A DNA stretch of 64,000 bases from Hyaloperonospora brassicae (Eukaryota > Oomycota > Peronosporomycetes > Peronosporales > Peronosporaceae). The DNA lies in NCBI GenBank assembly GCA_947650285.1, contig CANTFL010001187.1, positions 62,001 through 126,000 of the forward strand, given 5' to 3'. A model generated the notes under the pieces. The model saw only the letters and a program-made list of their open reading frames with translations, searched no databases and was not told where the DNA came from. Positions 43,891-54,044 of the stretch are shown in pieces (within the stretch, counting starts at the first letter, position 1; each line of letters opens with the position of its first letter). A program made the translations under genes and the position numbers.

Positions 43891-44325
43891 TTAAAGCGCC
43901 TTTGAACTTATCGAGGACGACCCTGGCGGGCTTTTTTTCTTCAGGCTGTGTTTACTTTTCTTGAGCAACGTTTTGAGTTCCTTGGGTTTTTTTACTATCG
44001 ACCGCCATTTCTCAAACGCGGTCAATCGGTCCCACACGGTCAAACTGGCAACGAAGCGTATATAATCTTGAACCGGATGCAAGTGATCGGCGGCAAGCAT
44101 CAGTTCCCACAGCTTTTCTATCGCCTCCTGCTTCCCCGCCCTTTCTTCGCGTTCGGGATTCCACTTAACAGAATGCGACGCTCGCAGGGACCGAGTGCCT
44201 TCGATTATGCGATCGTCGAAAGGAGAGCGCACACGGAGCGTCGAAGCCGCCGTCGTGGAAATGGCGCCGCCGAGGAGATAGGCCGCGACTGCTACAGTGA
44301 GTGCCAGCTTGCCCGGCGCGTGCAT
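43891..44325 (-). CDS. Secreted RxLR-EER effector candidate
   Basis: A 144-residue protein with no intron. Residues 1-28 form a signal peptide: MHAPG, then a hydrophobic core (KLALTVAVAAYLLGGAI), then small residues STTAAS. RSLR stands at 45-48 and EER at 60-62, the spacing and order typical of oomycete RxLR effectors, which are secreted and act inside plant cells. The C-terminal domain (63-131) is helical, with LWELM and VWDRLTAFEKW, loosely like a W-type motif, and ends in a Lys-rich stretch (LLKKSKHSLKKKSPP) that could direct it to the nucleus. I chose the ATG at 44325; the frame is open further upstream but has no earlier ATG, and the promoter Inr overlaps that stretch. The gene is intact and surrounded by transposons, as is common for such effectors. 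Function is unknown. Confidence 0.85.
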   Translation of the reverse strand: MHAPGKLALTVAVAAYLLGGAISTTAASTLRVRSPFDDRIIEGTRSLRASHSVKWNPEREERAGKQEAIEKLWELMLAADHLHPVQDYIRFVASLTVWDRLTAFEKWRSIVKKPKELKTLLKKSKHSLKKKSPPGSSSISSKAL

Positions 44326-44370
44326 CTTCGTTGGAGGGTGTGTGAGGAGTAGACTTGATGTCGCTGATGC

Positions 44371-44386
44371 GAATTGCAAAGTGAGA
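44371..44386 (-). promoter_or_regulatory. Oomycete Inr-type core promoter of the effector gene
   Basis: On the minus strand TCTCACTTTGCAATTC fits the published oomycete initiator consensus GCTCATTYYNCAWTTT at all but about three positions. The predicted start of transcription is about 56 bases before the ATG at 44325, which is normal for the short leaders of oomycete genes. Confidence 0.65.
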
Positions 44387-45567
44387 GAAACTTGGACACT
44401 CGATCGGTACAGGCACGTGAGTCATTGAAAAGCTGAGATCTTTTCGACACCGTTCGACAAATGCCGATAAGGGAGAAGATGACGCGTGGCTTGGAACGCT
44501 ACCTCTTGAGGCCTTATGGCACGGCTCGACGCGGCTCGATGTAGGCATTGCATAACCAGGCAACGCATCTGGCTTCTACTGGATACGGCTGCGCAGACCT
44601 TTTGTCGCAAATGGGGTTAGGTCCTCTTCTGACGGAAGAGAAGGGGGTGAAGCCCCTTGTGACCCAATGATAAGACGGTGCAGCCCTCTCTTGCGACACA
44701 AGATCGAGCGCAGTCGCAAGAATTAAAGTCGTGATCGGTGCAGTCGTGAGACACAATCAACCCTATCTGTGTACCGTTTAAATCAGTCTGACTTATGGAC
44801 AAACGCGGCCAAAGATGGACGCCAGCAGCACCTGGTCGGACGACGGCAGTACCTTGAACGGTCTGTAGCCCCTTCCAACAGGGTAGGATTGGAAACGAAT
44901 ATCAAAGAGCGACTACTATAGTCAACAAGCATGACAACGCGCGTCAAAAGCAACGAATCTTGCCGAAACGTTCGCATCAGAATGGTCGCCGGTGGTCGCT
45001 TTATTCTCCTTTTCAAGTGAGGGTTCATGACTATCGTTTCGATGTAGCTACCAACCACGAAAACGCCCTGTATCCGCATGTAGTCGCCGGTATTCCGTGC
45101 GACGCATCGATAGAGCCTTTGCCTGTGTTACCAAGCGCAATGCGAGCACTCGTGTCAATTTGAGGGATACGTCTGCCCAACTGATGTCGGTCTGGTGATG
45201 GGATGAAAATTTTAACCTTGCGAGGAGTAAACAGGCCATTGTGGTCGTCAGAAACTGCGTTCCACGATCAGGAAAGAAGGGAGATCCGGTGGATGCGCTA
45301 GACTGTCTGCTGATGTCGCTGCTACCAGCTGGTTGTAAGGTACGCGCAAAGATTCTAGGGATAGGACTGCAACGAATGCTACCAGCTCTAAGAGGTGAAT
45401 CGATTCAACGTTTACTCGAGGTAGGCAGACGCGAAAACTTTAATGATGATGCTAGCAAACAGTATCATCGCACCAATCCACGAACCACCCGCAGGCTCTA
45501 GCCGAGTCACTCTCTAGCTCAATCGTCGCAAGGCGTGCGGCACATGGTTAATGTACGAAGCGGTACG
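44387..45567. other. Unassigned interval between effector gene and element E
   Basis: Open frames of 60-100 codons exist on both strands (for example 44783-45079 minus, 45241-45501 plus) but none has a motif or a convincing ATG context. It is probably non-coding, including the upstream region of the effector gene. Confidence 0.45.
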
Positions 45568-45958
45568 TGTAACGGGGCACACCCTTGCGTAACTTAACGC
45601 AAGGGTTTTGGGTGCCCCGACGGACGTACACGTGGCAAGCGAGGAAGCGAAGGTAGGGTAAAAGTAGAACTGTTATATCAATAGAATTACGTCTTTAAAC
45701 TACTGTCTCTTCGTTTGACTTAGTTTAACTATACTAATATAACTGGATGTATGGTGACGTCTCGTCACCACTCATTGCGCGAGTCTTGCGGCGATTGGTG
45801 GGTTGATATCATCACGATATCAACCAATGAACAGACCCTTTGGTCGACCCTTCAATATCACCACTTTGGTGATATTATTTAAAGAATATTCAACTTCATA
45901 TTCTTTTTTGTCACTTTCCTTAAAGTGACAATTTCATGTAACGGGCTGCCCCGTTACA
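45568..45958 (-). repeat. 3' LTR of element E (C-type)
   Basis: 391 bases, TGTAACGGGG to CCCCGTTACA, very close to the C LTRs, including their three strong hairpins. Confidence 0.95.
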
Positions 45959-45970
45959 TTACCCCCCCTT
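45959..45970 (-). other. Polypurine tract, element E
   Basis: AAGGGGGGGTAA on the minus strand, next to the 3' LTR. Confidence 0.85.
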
Positions 45971-46015
45971 AACTGATAGTCACCGTGTGACTATCGAAAA
46001 TATGGAGGCCACCCG

Positions 46016-47697
46016 TTGGCCACCATTGGGACAGGGAGCACTTGTTGGGTCCGTTCCATTCACTTTCCGCTTGACCTCGCATACTTAACATGTCTATGCG
46101 AGGTGACTCAAGACCCACACAGCCCGGTGCTGTGCAAGCCTCTGCGGCAGACGCTTCGTCGTCTGCCGCCCCTTTCTTCGCCTGCAGCAACAGGTGCTGC
46201 AGGTGCACGCGGTATCACGCCGCGTGCGCACGATGACCCCGATGTGGAGGTCATCTACTCTGGCGAGTCAGACGTGTCTGACTCGGGCAATGCTCCAGAG
46301 GCGTCTCGCTCACCGGCGATGCCTCAGTATTCGCCAAGACCACTGCCGAACGAACGGACTCGTGATTTGCATCACAGTCTGTTCGGCAGTGATGATGAAG
46401 ATGATCAGGGTGGTGAGGATTCTATTCTTCACCACCGCCGGCTCGTGCGTCTTCGCACGAGCGTGATGACGATGGCGCGAGCCGTCGTCAATCTGGGAGC
46501 CGTGGTACCGACAAGGGTACCACTGTGAAGCGTGATGAGTTGAAGCCGTGGCGTTTGCCCGAACAGCTCATCAATAGCCTGTCTCACGAGACAGGCCAAC
46601 ACCATCGAATACCCCTTTTCGATGCAGCCGAGCTTCACGGCTTGAGCTCCAGCGCAAGACTTTCGCGCTGAAGAAGAATTGTTTCTCGATGTTTTTTTAG
46701 ACATCGACGGTACAACAGCAACCAAAAGCGTGACAAAACATCGCTTTTGGCTGCGTGGAACGCGTTCGTCCAAAACGTAAAGAATTTTGGACGAGAAGGG
46801 TGGCTCAAGAAACTTGAGGCGACACGCCTCAGGTTCGAAAGGCGAACGCCAACCGGTGCTAGGTACCGGTTGCATTGTTTATCTAGTGAGGCAGGCATTC
46901 CTTGCCTCACATGGGGAGACCCTTGTGCGAGTTGTGTTGACAACTCGCAGCGTGCACATAGGGATGTGTATTCCCTAGATTCGCCCTGGGGAAGGGCACA
47001 CATCTCGGCTGAGATGCGTGACGCGATTGCAAACTTGCAATCCGTCCACAAGCGCCTAAGGCGCGTGTTTACCGATGGGCCACAGGACTCATCGGATGAG
47101 TCTCGTCATACTGGCGGACGAGACCTTCAACATCCATCAACAGCTGAGAGCGGGGCTCCCAGCTGTTCCAAGAGGGTAAATACCCCCGCCACTGGACGAG
47201 GTAACTCGTCCTTGATCCTGAATCGTCACGGTGATTCAAGATACGCTCCACTAGAAAGCGTTGATCACCGTGAGCATCCACCAAAGGATGTGGTGGAGGA
47301 GGAAAGACCTCCTCCAGATGATTCGGTTCACCATCTCGATCCTCACGAGATGGATTGCGCAATCGATGAATTGCGCGATGACTTGAAGCACGAGCGTGAC
47401 CGGCGCTACGCTTTGACCGACACCGTGCGGAAGAACCGCGAGGATCACGAGGCTGATCGGGCGAGAGACCGCGCCGATTATGCCACAGCGCAGCTTCAGG
47501 TTGAGCGGGATGTCCGCTCCCTTTCCGGCGAGCTGGCGACAGCTCGCGGGGAGATATCTCGGTTGAGGTCCGAGGTATCTTATCTGCGCGACCAGACGGA
47601 TCGTCTGGAGCGCGAACGCAAGAACTTGATGGATGTTCTTGAACGTGGGGGCTATCTCCATCGGAAGAAGAAGGCTCGTACTGACAGTACGGTCTGA
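46016..47697 (+). pseudogene. Antisense-frame protein (aORF) of element E
   Basis: Homologous to 25656-27337. The N-terminal part is identical in style to C up to about 46417, where two extra bases shift the frame; further indels lie near 46655 (minus two) and 46690 (minus one). From 46747 to the TGA at 47695-47697 a 316-codon frame is uninterrupted. It covers AAWNAFVQNVKNFGREGWL, the Cys cluster, the linker and the whole coiled coil (IDELRDDLKHERDRRYALTD, SLSGELATARGEISRLRSEV, DQTDRLERERKNLMDVLERG). E therefore shows the intact C-terminal half, and C the intact N-terminal half. Confidence 0.75.
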
Positions 47698-47716
47698 GTC
47701 GCCCCACGTAAATCAA
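47069..47716 (-). CDS. pol: Chromodomain-containing Pol C-terminus (element E)
   Basis: A 215-codon open frame beginning in the GPY/F-like module (YVGRLRPYCQYEPSSSDGD), then a Pro/Arg/Ser-rich linker (about 40-150), then a chromodomain at about 153-204: [41 protein letters not shown]. The aromatic positions expected to cage a methylated lysine (F/Y, W, W) are present. It overlaps the antisense 316-codon frame along nearly its full length. It is cut off from the rest of Pol by a TAG and small indels near 47720-47740. Confidence 0.85.
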   Translation of the reverse strand: MIYVGRLRPYCQYEPSSSDGDSPHVQEHPSSSCVRAPDDPSGRADKIPRTSTEISPRELSPARRKGSGHPAQPEAALWHNRRGLSPDQPRDPRGSSARCRSKRSAGHARASSHRAIHRLRNPSREDRDGEPNHLEEVFPPPPHPLVDAHGDQRFLVERILNHRDDSGSRTSYLVQWRGYLPSWNSWEPRSQLLMDVEGLVRQYDETHPMSPVAHR

Positions 47717-47740
47717 AGGATGCTAGCGCATCCTACGTGG

Positions 47741-47941
47741 CTATTCGAGTGTGTATGCATTGCATTTGCGATGCAACACTCGAAATGGCCCAATGTATTT
47801 CGGCAGTAGTTTACTACTGCCGACACTAGTGACTGCATGTCCAGGTAAGTTTACCGTTGACAGTAGTACTAGGTCGTTAACCTTAAATGAAAGAACATTT
47901 GCTCTTCCATTCTTGTCTGCGTTCCGTTTCTGGCGGTCCAC
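47741..47941 (-). pseudogene. pol: GPY/F-like module of Pol (element E)
   Basis: A piece reading VLSFKVNDLVLLSTVNLPGH and SSKLLPKYIGPFRVLHRKCN, the module that follows the integrase core in chromoviruses. It lies between the integrase frame and the chromodomain frame and is separated from both by frame changes. Confidence 0.8.
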
Positions 47942-48001
47942 CGCATTTGCGATGAAGTCCTGAACGAAACGGACTACCGCCTCTCGTGTCAGCAGGAGGT
48001 T

Positions 48002-49069
48002 CTATGCTGACTCTTTGCTTTGTCTTTCATTGCTCTTCGTGCGCACTTCTAAGAGATCGTTCTCTTCTTCAGCGAGGTTGTCGTTTTCCTCGCTGGAATA
48101 ATCATTGACGACGCTGAATATACCAGCATCGCCATCATCATCCGAGTGAATAGTAGCGTCGCCGCTATTATTGATGTGATTTTCTTCATCGATGTCGACA
48201 TTGTATAAATCGGCATCATACGTGACGACGTTAGCTTCGACACGTGATGAGCAAGAGCCAAAACTGATTTTATTCGAGCGAGTCCATCCCCCCCTTATCC
48301 AAGAGTCGCACTCTAGAAGGGTTGGCACACGAGGATGGCGTAAGCCATTCACGTAAGACGGTGTGTGCTGTGTTGAAGCATGCACCGAATTATTGATGGC
48401 GAATTTCACCATGGGTAGGAATTCGCTCCAACTCGAAAACGAGTGGACATATCCTCGAAGGATCTCTTCGACGACACGGTTCGCACGTTCCGTCTGACCG
48501 TCTGTTTCGGGATGGTCAGAAGTAGACATCTTCAATCGTGTTCCGAGAGTACGGAACACTGTTTGCCAAAATGCCTCCGTGAACCGAGGGTCACGGTCGG
48601 ATGCGAGCTCACGGGGTAACCCGTGGAGTCTAAAGACCGTGTCTAGAAAGACACGAGCACAACCTTGAGCCTTGATTGACTCAGGGACAGCAGCAAGATG
48701 GACCATCTTGCTGAATCGGTCCACAAACACAAGAATACCATTATTCTTGTGAGCGTCTTCGGGAAACCCGAAGACGAAGTCCATTGAAACGGACTGCCAG
48801 CACTCTGTCGGAACAGGCAGAGGCTGCAATGGCGCACGGGATGAAGGACTAGGCTTCACCCGTTGACAAACTTCGCAAGCACGGATGTACTTGCGAACAA
48901 ACTGATACTGGCGGGGCCAGTAAAAGTCGCGACTTACCGTGAGGTAAGTCTTTTCTCTACCACGATGGCCGCTTGTTGGGGCATCGTGACACTCATACAT
49001 GATGCGCAATCGCAAATCATGATGAGCGGGTACGACGACACGAGACGTGTCGTCGGCAACAGCTGTATA
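48002..49069 (-). CDS. pol: Integrase, zinc finger and DDE core (element E)
   Basis: A 337-codon frame (49015-48002), open upstream to the TAA at 49070-49072. It has ECHDAPTSGHRGREKTYL, YIRACEVCQRVKPS, SMDFVFGFPEDAHKNN (Asp), ELASDRDPRFTEAFW (Asp) and DGQTERANRVVEEILRG (Glu). An acidic tract (HSDDDGDAGIF) follows towards the end. The catalytic triad is complete. Confidence 0.92.
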   Translation of the reverse strand, partial: YTAVADDTSRVVVPAHHDLRLRIMYECHDAPTSGHRGREKTYLTVSRDFYWPRQYQFVRKYIRACEVCQRVKPSPSSRAPLQPLPVPTECWQSVSMDFVFGFPEDAHKNNGILVFVDRFSKMVHLAAVPESIKAQGCARVFLDTVFRLHGLPRELASDRDPRFTEAFWQTVFRTLGTRLKMSTSDHPETDGQTERANRVVEEILRGYVHSFSSWSEFLPMVKFAINNSVHASTQHTPSYVNGLRHPRVPTLLECDSWIRGGWTRSNKISFGSCSSRVEANVVTYDADLYNVDIDEENHINNSGDATIHSDDDGDAGIFSVVNDYSSEENDNLAEEENDLLEVRTKSNERQSKESA

Positions 49070-51619
49070 TTACAGCAATCCGTTGCGTGTACTATACCGA
49101 TCCGATGAGGATCGATAGAAAGCCGGTAAATCCCTCATGGATTTACTGGATGGATTCACCAGATGATCCATCAATCGCAGAAGATCCTTATCTTCCGCGT
49201 ATGCCTTTCGTACGTCGTCAAGTAAACTTGACGACGGGACACTGACTGACAGTGTCGCAACAGTGGGCTTGCCCTCACTGTTGAATTGTGCGTCGGGCTC
49301 GAAATCGGGCCGGCGCGAAAGCGCATCAGCGACAACATCGAGTCGTCCTGGTTTACACTCCACGGAGAAGTTATAATCCGCGAAGAAAGACAGCCACCTC
49401 GCCATTCTTTGCGAGAGGTGTGGGCTGTTTACGGCCGTGCGTAATGAGGCATGGTCCGTATAGACGATGAACGGTCTATCTCCCAAAAGATAGACGCGGA
49501 ACTTAGCCAGTGCGTACTTCATGGCAAGGAGTTCCTTGTCATGCACTGGGTAATTACTCTCAGCTGCTTGCAGCTGACGCGACTGATAACAGATGACGCG
49601 CTCTGCGCCATCTGTATCGAACCGCATTAACGCACAGCCGATTGCGAAATCGCTGGCGTCACAGACCACATGAAATGGTCTGTCCTGATCTGCAATTTCC
49701 AAGATCGGATATTGCATCAAGATTTGCTTGATACCCTCAAAGGAACGCTAGAACTCAGCTTTCCATGACCACTTGACATTTTTCTTGAGCAAGCGAGAAA
49801 GATGTACCGTCATCTCGGCGTAGTTGCGCGAGTACTTTTGCAAGTACGCCGCTAAGCCAAGGAACTTCCTTAGTCCCTTGACATCGACTGGCACTGGCCA
49901 GTCGGTGATCGCCTTGATCTTTTCGGGATCAGGGCGTACGCCGTGTTTACCCACGATGCACCCAAGAAGTGGTATTTCGCTAGCCGCGAATATACACTTC
50001 TTGAGGTTGGAGTACAACATATACTTGCGCATAAGTTGAAGAACCTGACGAACGTGAGTTCTGTGGACTTCAACGTCCGTCTTTCCGTCCATAGCCCGAC
50101 TATGGACGAGCATATCGTCGAAGTAACTCGGTGCGAAATCACGCACCGGTCTCAACAGATTTGTGACACATCTGTTGAATGTTGCAGGGGCATTACTCAG
50201 CCCCTGTGGCATCACTAGCCACTACCACAGCATACCGCTGTGTGTGCTCACTGCTGTGTACGTGATGTCCCGTTCACGCATGAGGATCTGATAAAATCCA
50301 TCAATCAGATCCATGGACGAAAAGATGTTACTCTTTGACATACCATCTGTGATGACGTACTTCTTCGGTATCGGCGTCTGAGCCGGTACCGTTGCAGCAT
50401 TCAATTTGTTGAATGCGTGCACTATCCGCCACCCTCCTGTGGCCTTTCGCACACAGAAGGTCGGAGAGCTGTGAGGGGATGTTGATTCCCACACATGGCC
50501 CGCTGCTAAGCGATCGGCAAAGAACTTGTCGATCGCTATCACTTGTTCACGAGGCAGTGGCCACTGCTTCATGACACAGTACTTCGAGCCCGGTTTGAGC
50601 TCGATCTCGTGTCGAGTGCCTTTGTCCTTAGGCAACTCGTAAGGCACGGATTCAGGGAATACATCCCTGAATTCGATCAAATCCTTATACAAAGAATTTG
50701 CCTGAAGTGACTCCCAGGATTGAGACGTGTAACGCTTAATCCGAGTCTTCTCATCGAGGACACTTTCGTCCATCGATGAACTGCTGAGAACCCTCTCGGT
50801 CTCAGAAAACACCGTTGCCGATCGAATATCGGTAACGTACTCGTCCTCCGCGACGAGTACACAGGTCTGCTTAACTTTGCCACTGCGCAGATCACGCAAG
50901 AACCGTTTCGGTTCTACCGTCGGCAATTGAGTTATCTCCGAAGTCAACTTCGGAGGCACAATCAGATCAAGCGAGTAAGCGCCCACGCTTGATCCATCAT
51001 TAACCAAGACATTCACTGGCTCGATTACTTCCTGGGAAGTCACTTCCACAGAATCCAGGTGAGTTTTCTCCACAATGTAGTGATCATCTACATTGTGTTC
51101 TTGTTCAGTCGTGCTAACTACCGTACCACAAGTGAGGCCATCGCACTCACTCGTAGTACACCCACGTGAGTGTGGGCGTTCCAAGATATTCGTCAGGTGG
51201 TTATCTGAGGCACAAGTAGCAGGTATCGTAACTGATCGATACTGCCAACTCACCTTTGGCTCGTATCTCCTGAGCCACGGCAACCCTATGATGACGTCGA
51301 ACTTATTATCTAGGTCAAGAACGATGAAATCATCATCGTACTGTTCGCCTTTTAACGCGTAGTAGATTCCGACTACACGTTTCTTCACAGTGATCGATGC
51401 GCCTGTCGCTAGGCGCACCATCATCTTCGTTGGAGGGATCTCTCGCTCCACGAAGTTAAAACCTCCTGCCTCTAGTGACTGGCGACGAACAAAATTGTTC
51501 GACGCCCCACAGTCAACTAGGGCGCGAAGTGACAAGTCTTTTGTCACTTCTAACTTCAAGGTGATGAGTGACACCTCATTACCAGGTGAAGAGACACACA
51601 GAAATTGTGTCGGGAGCAA
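49070..51619 (-). pseudogene. pol: Protease, RT and RNase H in one frame with stops (element E)
   Basis: From 51619: protease with ALVDCGASNNFVRR and VIIGLPWLRRYEP, a linker about 70 codons shorter than in C, and RT through KATGGWRIVHAFNK, DLIDGFYQI, MMPQGLSNAPATF and PSYFDDMLVHS. RNase H follows with HVVCDASDFAIG, DKELLAMKYAL, YTDHASLR and VVADALSRRPD. In-frame stops are TAG at 50222-50224 (Glu in C), TAG at 49748-49750, and TAA at 49070-49072 (shared with C). The protease-RT boundary codon that is TAA in B and C is GAA here (HVWESTSPHSSPTF). Confidence 0.92.
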
Positions 51620-51682
51620 ACTTCTTCAGGAGATTTTCAAATTCTCTTGATGTTACTGGATCAGTAGGGCGCTCCGCCCCTT

Positions 51683-52723
51683 CTAATCCCGACCGTTTTT
51701 TGATGGTCCACCTTGCTGTTGCGACTTCGCAACAGCAACAGACCCTCGCCCTCCAGTTCTTCTTGCTGGTGCGTGAACACTGCGCTCAGCACCGCGAGGT
51801 ACTGAGCGCGGGATACTGCATTTATATGCGTAGTGTCCCAGTTTATGACAGCGATGGCATCTCACCATTGGCTTGTCATTCGCAGGGCGAGGTTTCTCGC
51901 CCCCGACATTACAGAGGTGTATGAGTTCTGGACCTCCGACTGCTAATCGTCTCTGTGAATGATGCGGGGTCAACGTAGCGTGAGACTGTCTCACACTATA
52001 ATCTTCCTGCTCCGCTGCGAAGATTTCCTCTGAGAGCGTCTTTAGCTCTCCGCGGAACAGGTGGTCCGTAACGGGACCGTCTGAAAGCCCTTGAATGAAG
52101 ATTGTGATCAACACAAACTCACTCACAGGGTTTACTACCATGCCGCTTGCAAGGTAGCGTACATGTTGGGCGTAAGCGTGAACCTTACGCTTACCCTGCT
52201 TGAGTTATAGGAGCTCCGAAAGAGTCCTAAACTCTGCTCTGGGCGGCTCAAACGTCTCACTGAGCATGGTCTTGAAGATCCTTAACGAACCAAACACATG
52301 TGGGTCGTGCAACTTGAGGTTCAGGGCCCAAGCTCTGGCTTCTCCTGCCAGGTTAGACTGGGAGAATGAGACTTGCATTCGCTCACCATCGATGCGACGA
52401 GCATCGATGGCATCGTTTAGCTCGACGAACCACCTCAACAGGGAGTCTTCCTTGACTCCCCGATACTGAGAGACCTCTAGTTTTAGAGACTCCCGTCGAC
52501 GCTCACGCGTCGGATCTGCGGACTAAGACTGTTGTTGTCTCAATGCTTCGGCCCTCTGGTGATCTTGTCGTTGTAACAGGGTCACCTGCGTTCGCGACTC
52601 ATCAAGTTCTCGTTGCAAGAACTTGCTAATGACGACATGTTGCTGGTCCCTATCCCTTGAGGATAGCATGGCCCATATGGATTCCTCGCCAACGGTCGAA
52701 CTCTTTGTTCGATCGCACTTCAT
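51683..52723 (-). pseudogene. gag: Gag, diverged subfamily (element E)
   Basis: The N-terminal piece (52723-52523) has STVGEESIWAMLSSRDRDQQ and RQDHQRAEALRQQQS. The core (52438-52205) has MRWFVELNDAIDARRIDGER, LAGEARAWALNLK and FEPPRAEFRTLSELL. A TAA at 52205-52207 interrupts it, and the same frame continues to the knuckle CHRCHKLGHYAYKC and a basic Gly/Arg tail ending at 51683. Amino-acid similarity to the Gag of A and C is clear but the DNA is well diverged. Confidence 0.88.
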
Positions 52724-52838
52724 TTGATGTCACTCAAATGGAAGTAGCTCATACGGGTCTGTGAAAGCTGTCGCCGTCTACATCGTCCAACATGCTCATG
52801 TTGGGCGATGGGGTTGTGGCCCTTGGACGGACTACAAA

Positions 52839-52847
52839 GTGCTACCA
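52839..52847 (-). other. Primer binding site, element E
   Basis: TGGTAGCAC two bases inside the 5' LTR, conserved with A, B and C despite the diverged LTR. Confidence 0.75.
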
Positions 52848-52849
52848 GG

Positions 52850-53291
52850 TGTAACGGGGCACTGTTGACTACGTACTGGTTGACCAGTACGGAGTATACT
52901 TCCACTGACGACAGTGGTCGACAGTGCCCCGCTAGGTGTTTTAAGGAAACACAGAGGAAGGAAAGGAGACTAAGTAGTCAGACGAGTCTCTTGGTAAAAG
53001 TGAAACCGTATTGATATAATTAAGTCCTATAACTCCTTGAATCTCTGTTGTCCTGACTTAATTATACTAATAAAACTATATGTATGATGACGTCTACTCA
53101 CCACCCATTGCGCGCGTCTAGCAGCGATTGGTGGGTTGATATCATCACGATATCAACCAATGAGTAGACCCTTCTGTCATTCCAACAATATCACTAGGTC
53201 TTGTGATATTATTAAAAGAATATTCAACGTAATATTCTTTATTGTCATATTTTTAAAATGACAATCTCGTGTAACGCGCTACCCCGTTACA
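52850..53291 (-). repeat. 5' LTR of element E (diverged type)
   Basis: 442 bases, TGTAACGGGGCAC to ACCCCGTTACA. It has an extra block near the left end built of palindromes: GTACTGGT/ACCAGTAC (52873-52880/52883-52890) followed by CACTGACGACAGTG-type sequence, absent from the 3' LTR. Shared blocks include the CACCCATTGCGCGCGTC region and the ATATCATCACGATATC hairpin. Confidence 0.92.
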
Positions 53292-54044
53292 GTAAATCCA
53301 CCGGACTCGGATGAGCACAGGCGTTGCCATCCGGGCTTAGGAACTTTACAGACATCTTGCAACGTTGAACAGTTAAATAGACTGGTCTGCCTCTCTCTAA
53401 ATTCGGAGAAGTGACTGACCACCATGAGATCGAGCTTGTTCAGACTCTCAAGACCTGCTCTATTCTCCCCACACTGACATTTGCACAGGCTTGCAAATCT
53501 AGACACAAACTGCAGTATGTATGGGAACTCCGTATCGAGTTATTGTGATGTACTGAGGTAGCTCCTTGCCCACTAGCCGATCGATCGCAGCTTGTACCGC
53601 AGAAATTTCTTTGCCCATCAATCTTCACCAGGCGTCGATTATTGACGCTTATGTGCTACATCGGTATCTTGCCCGGACGCAGACGCTCCTAGTTGTGGCT
53701 GTAATCAAGATGACGGCGAGACTGAGCGGTGGCAAACTTCAGCGGTTGCGTGGGTTGACCCCGTTGGCTCCCACACGTCACCTGATGAAGCGTTGCGTCA
53801 CGCCATAATTTTCTACGGCGCTCTATCATTGTTGCAAACAGACATCCGAGTCGAACAGAGTCGTCAAAACTGTCGGGTGGAAGCGCGAGGGGCATGAGAT
53901 CTCTTTGGCGCTCCCGCAGCTTATCAGGAGTTAGCATAGTCGTACCGAAAAGTGAACAAAAGAGCGTACATGCTAATGAACATTAGGTCTTTTCCCCTGC
54001 GCCAACAAGATCATAAGTCCTTTCGCTCTTAAATATGATCATTG
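53292..54044. other. Unassigned interval between elements E and H
   Basis: 753 bases with short open frames on both strands but no motif or repeat partner in the window. Confidence 0.45.

Larger units (their letters stand above)
45568..53291 (-). mobile_element. Element E: chimeric Ty3/Gypsy element
   Basis: Same order as C (5' LTR, gag, protease, RT, RNase H, integrase, GPY/F-like module, chromodomain plus antisense frame, 3' LTR), reading leftwards. The left part (3' LTR, antisense frame, integrase, RT) is close to C, whereas gag, protease and the 5' LTR belong to a diverged subfamily with a shorter protease-RT linker. The LTRs are unequal (391 and 442 bases), and the flanks GTACG and GTAAA do not form a target duplication. 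Ectopic recombination between two elements explains this best. Confidence 0.9.

Noticed and set aside
45241..45501. 86-codon plus-strand frame near element E
   Set aside because: Non-ATG start and no recognisable domain; not supported as a gene.
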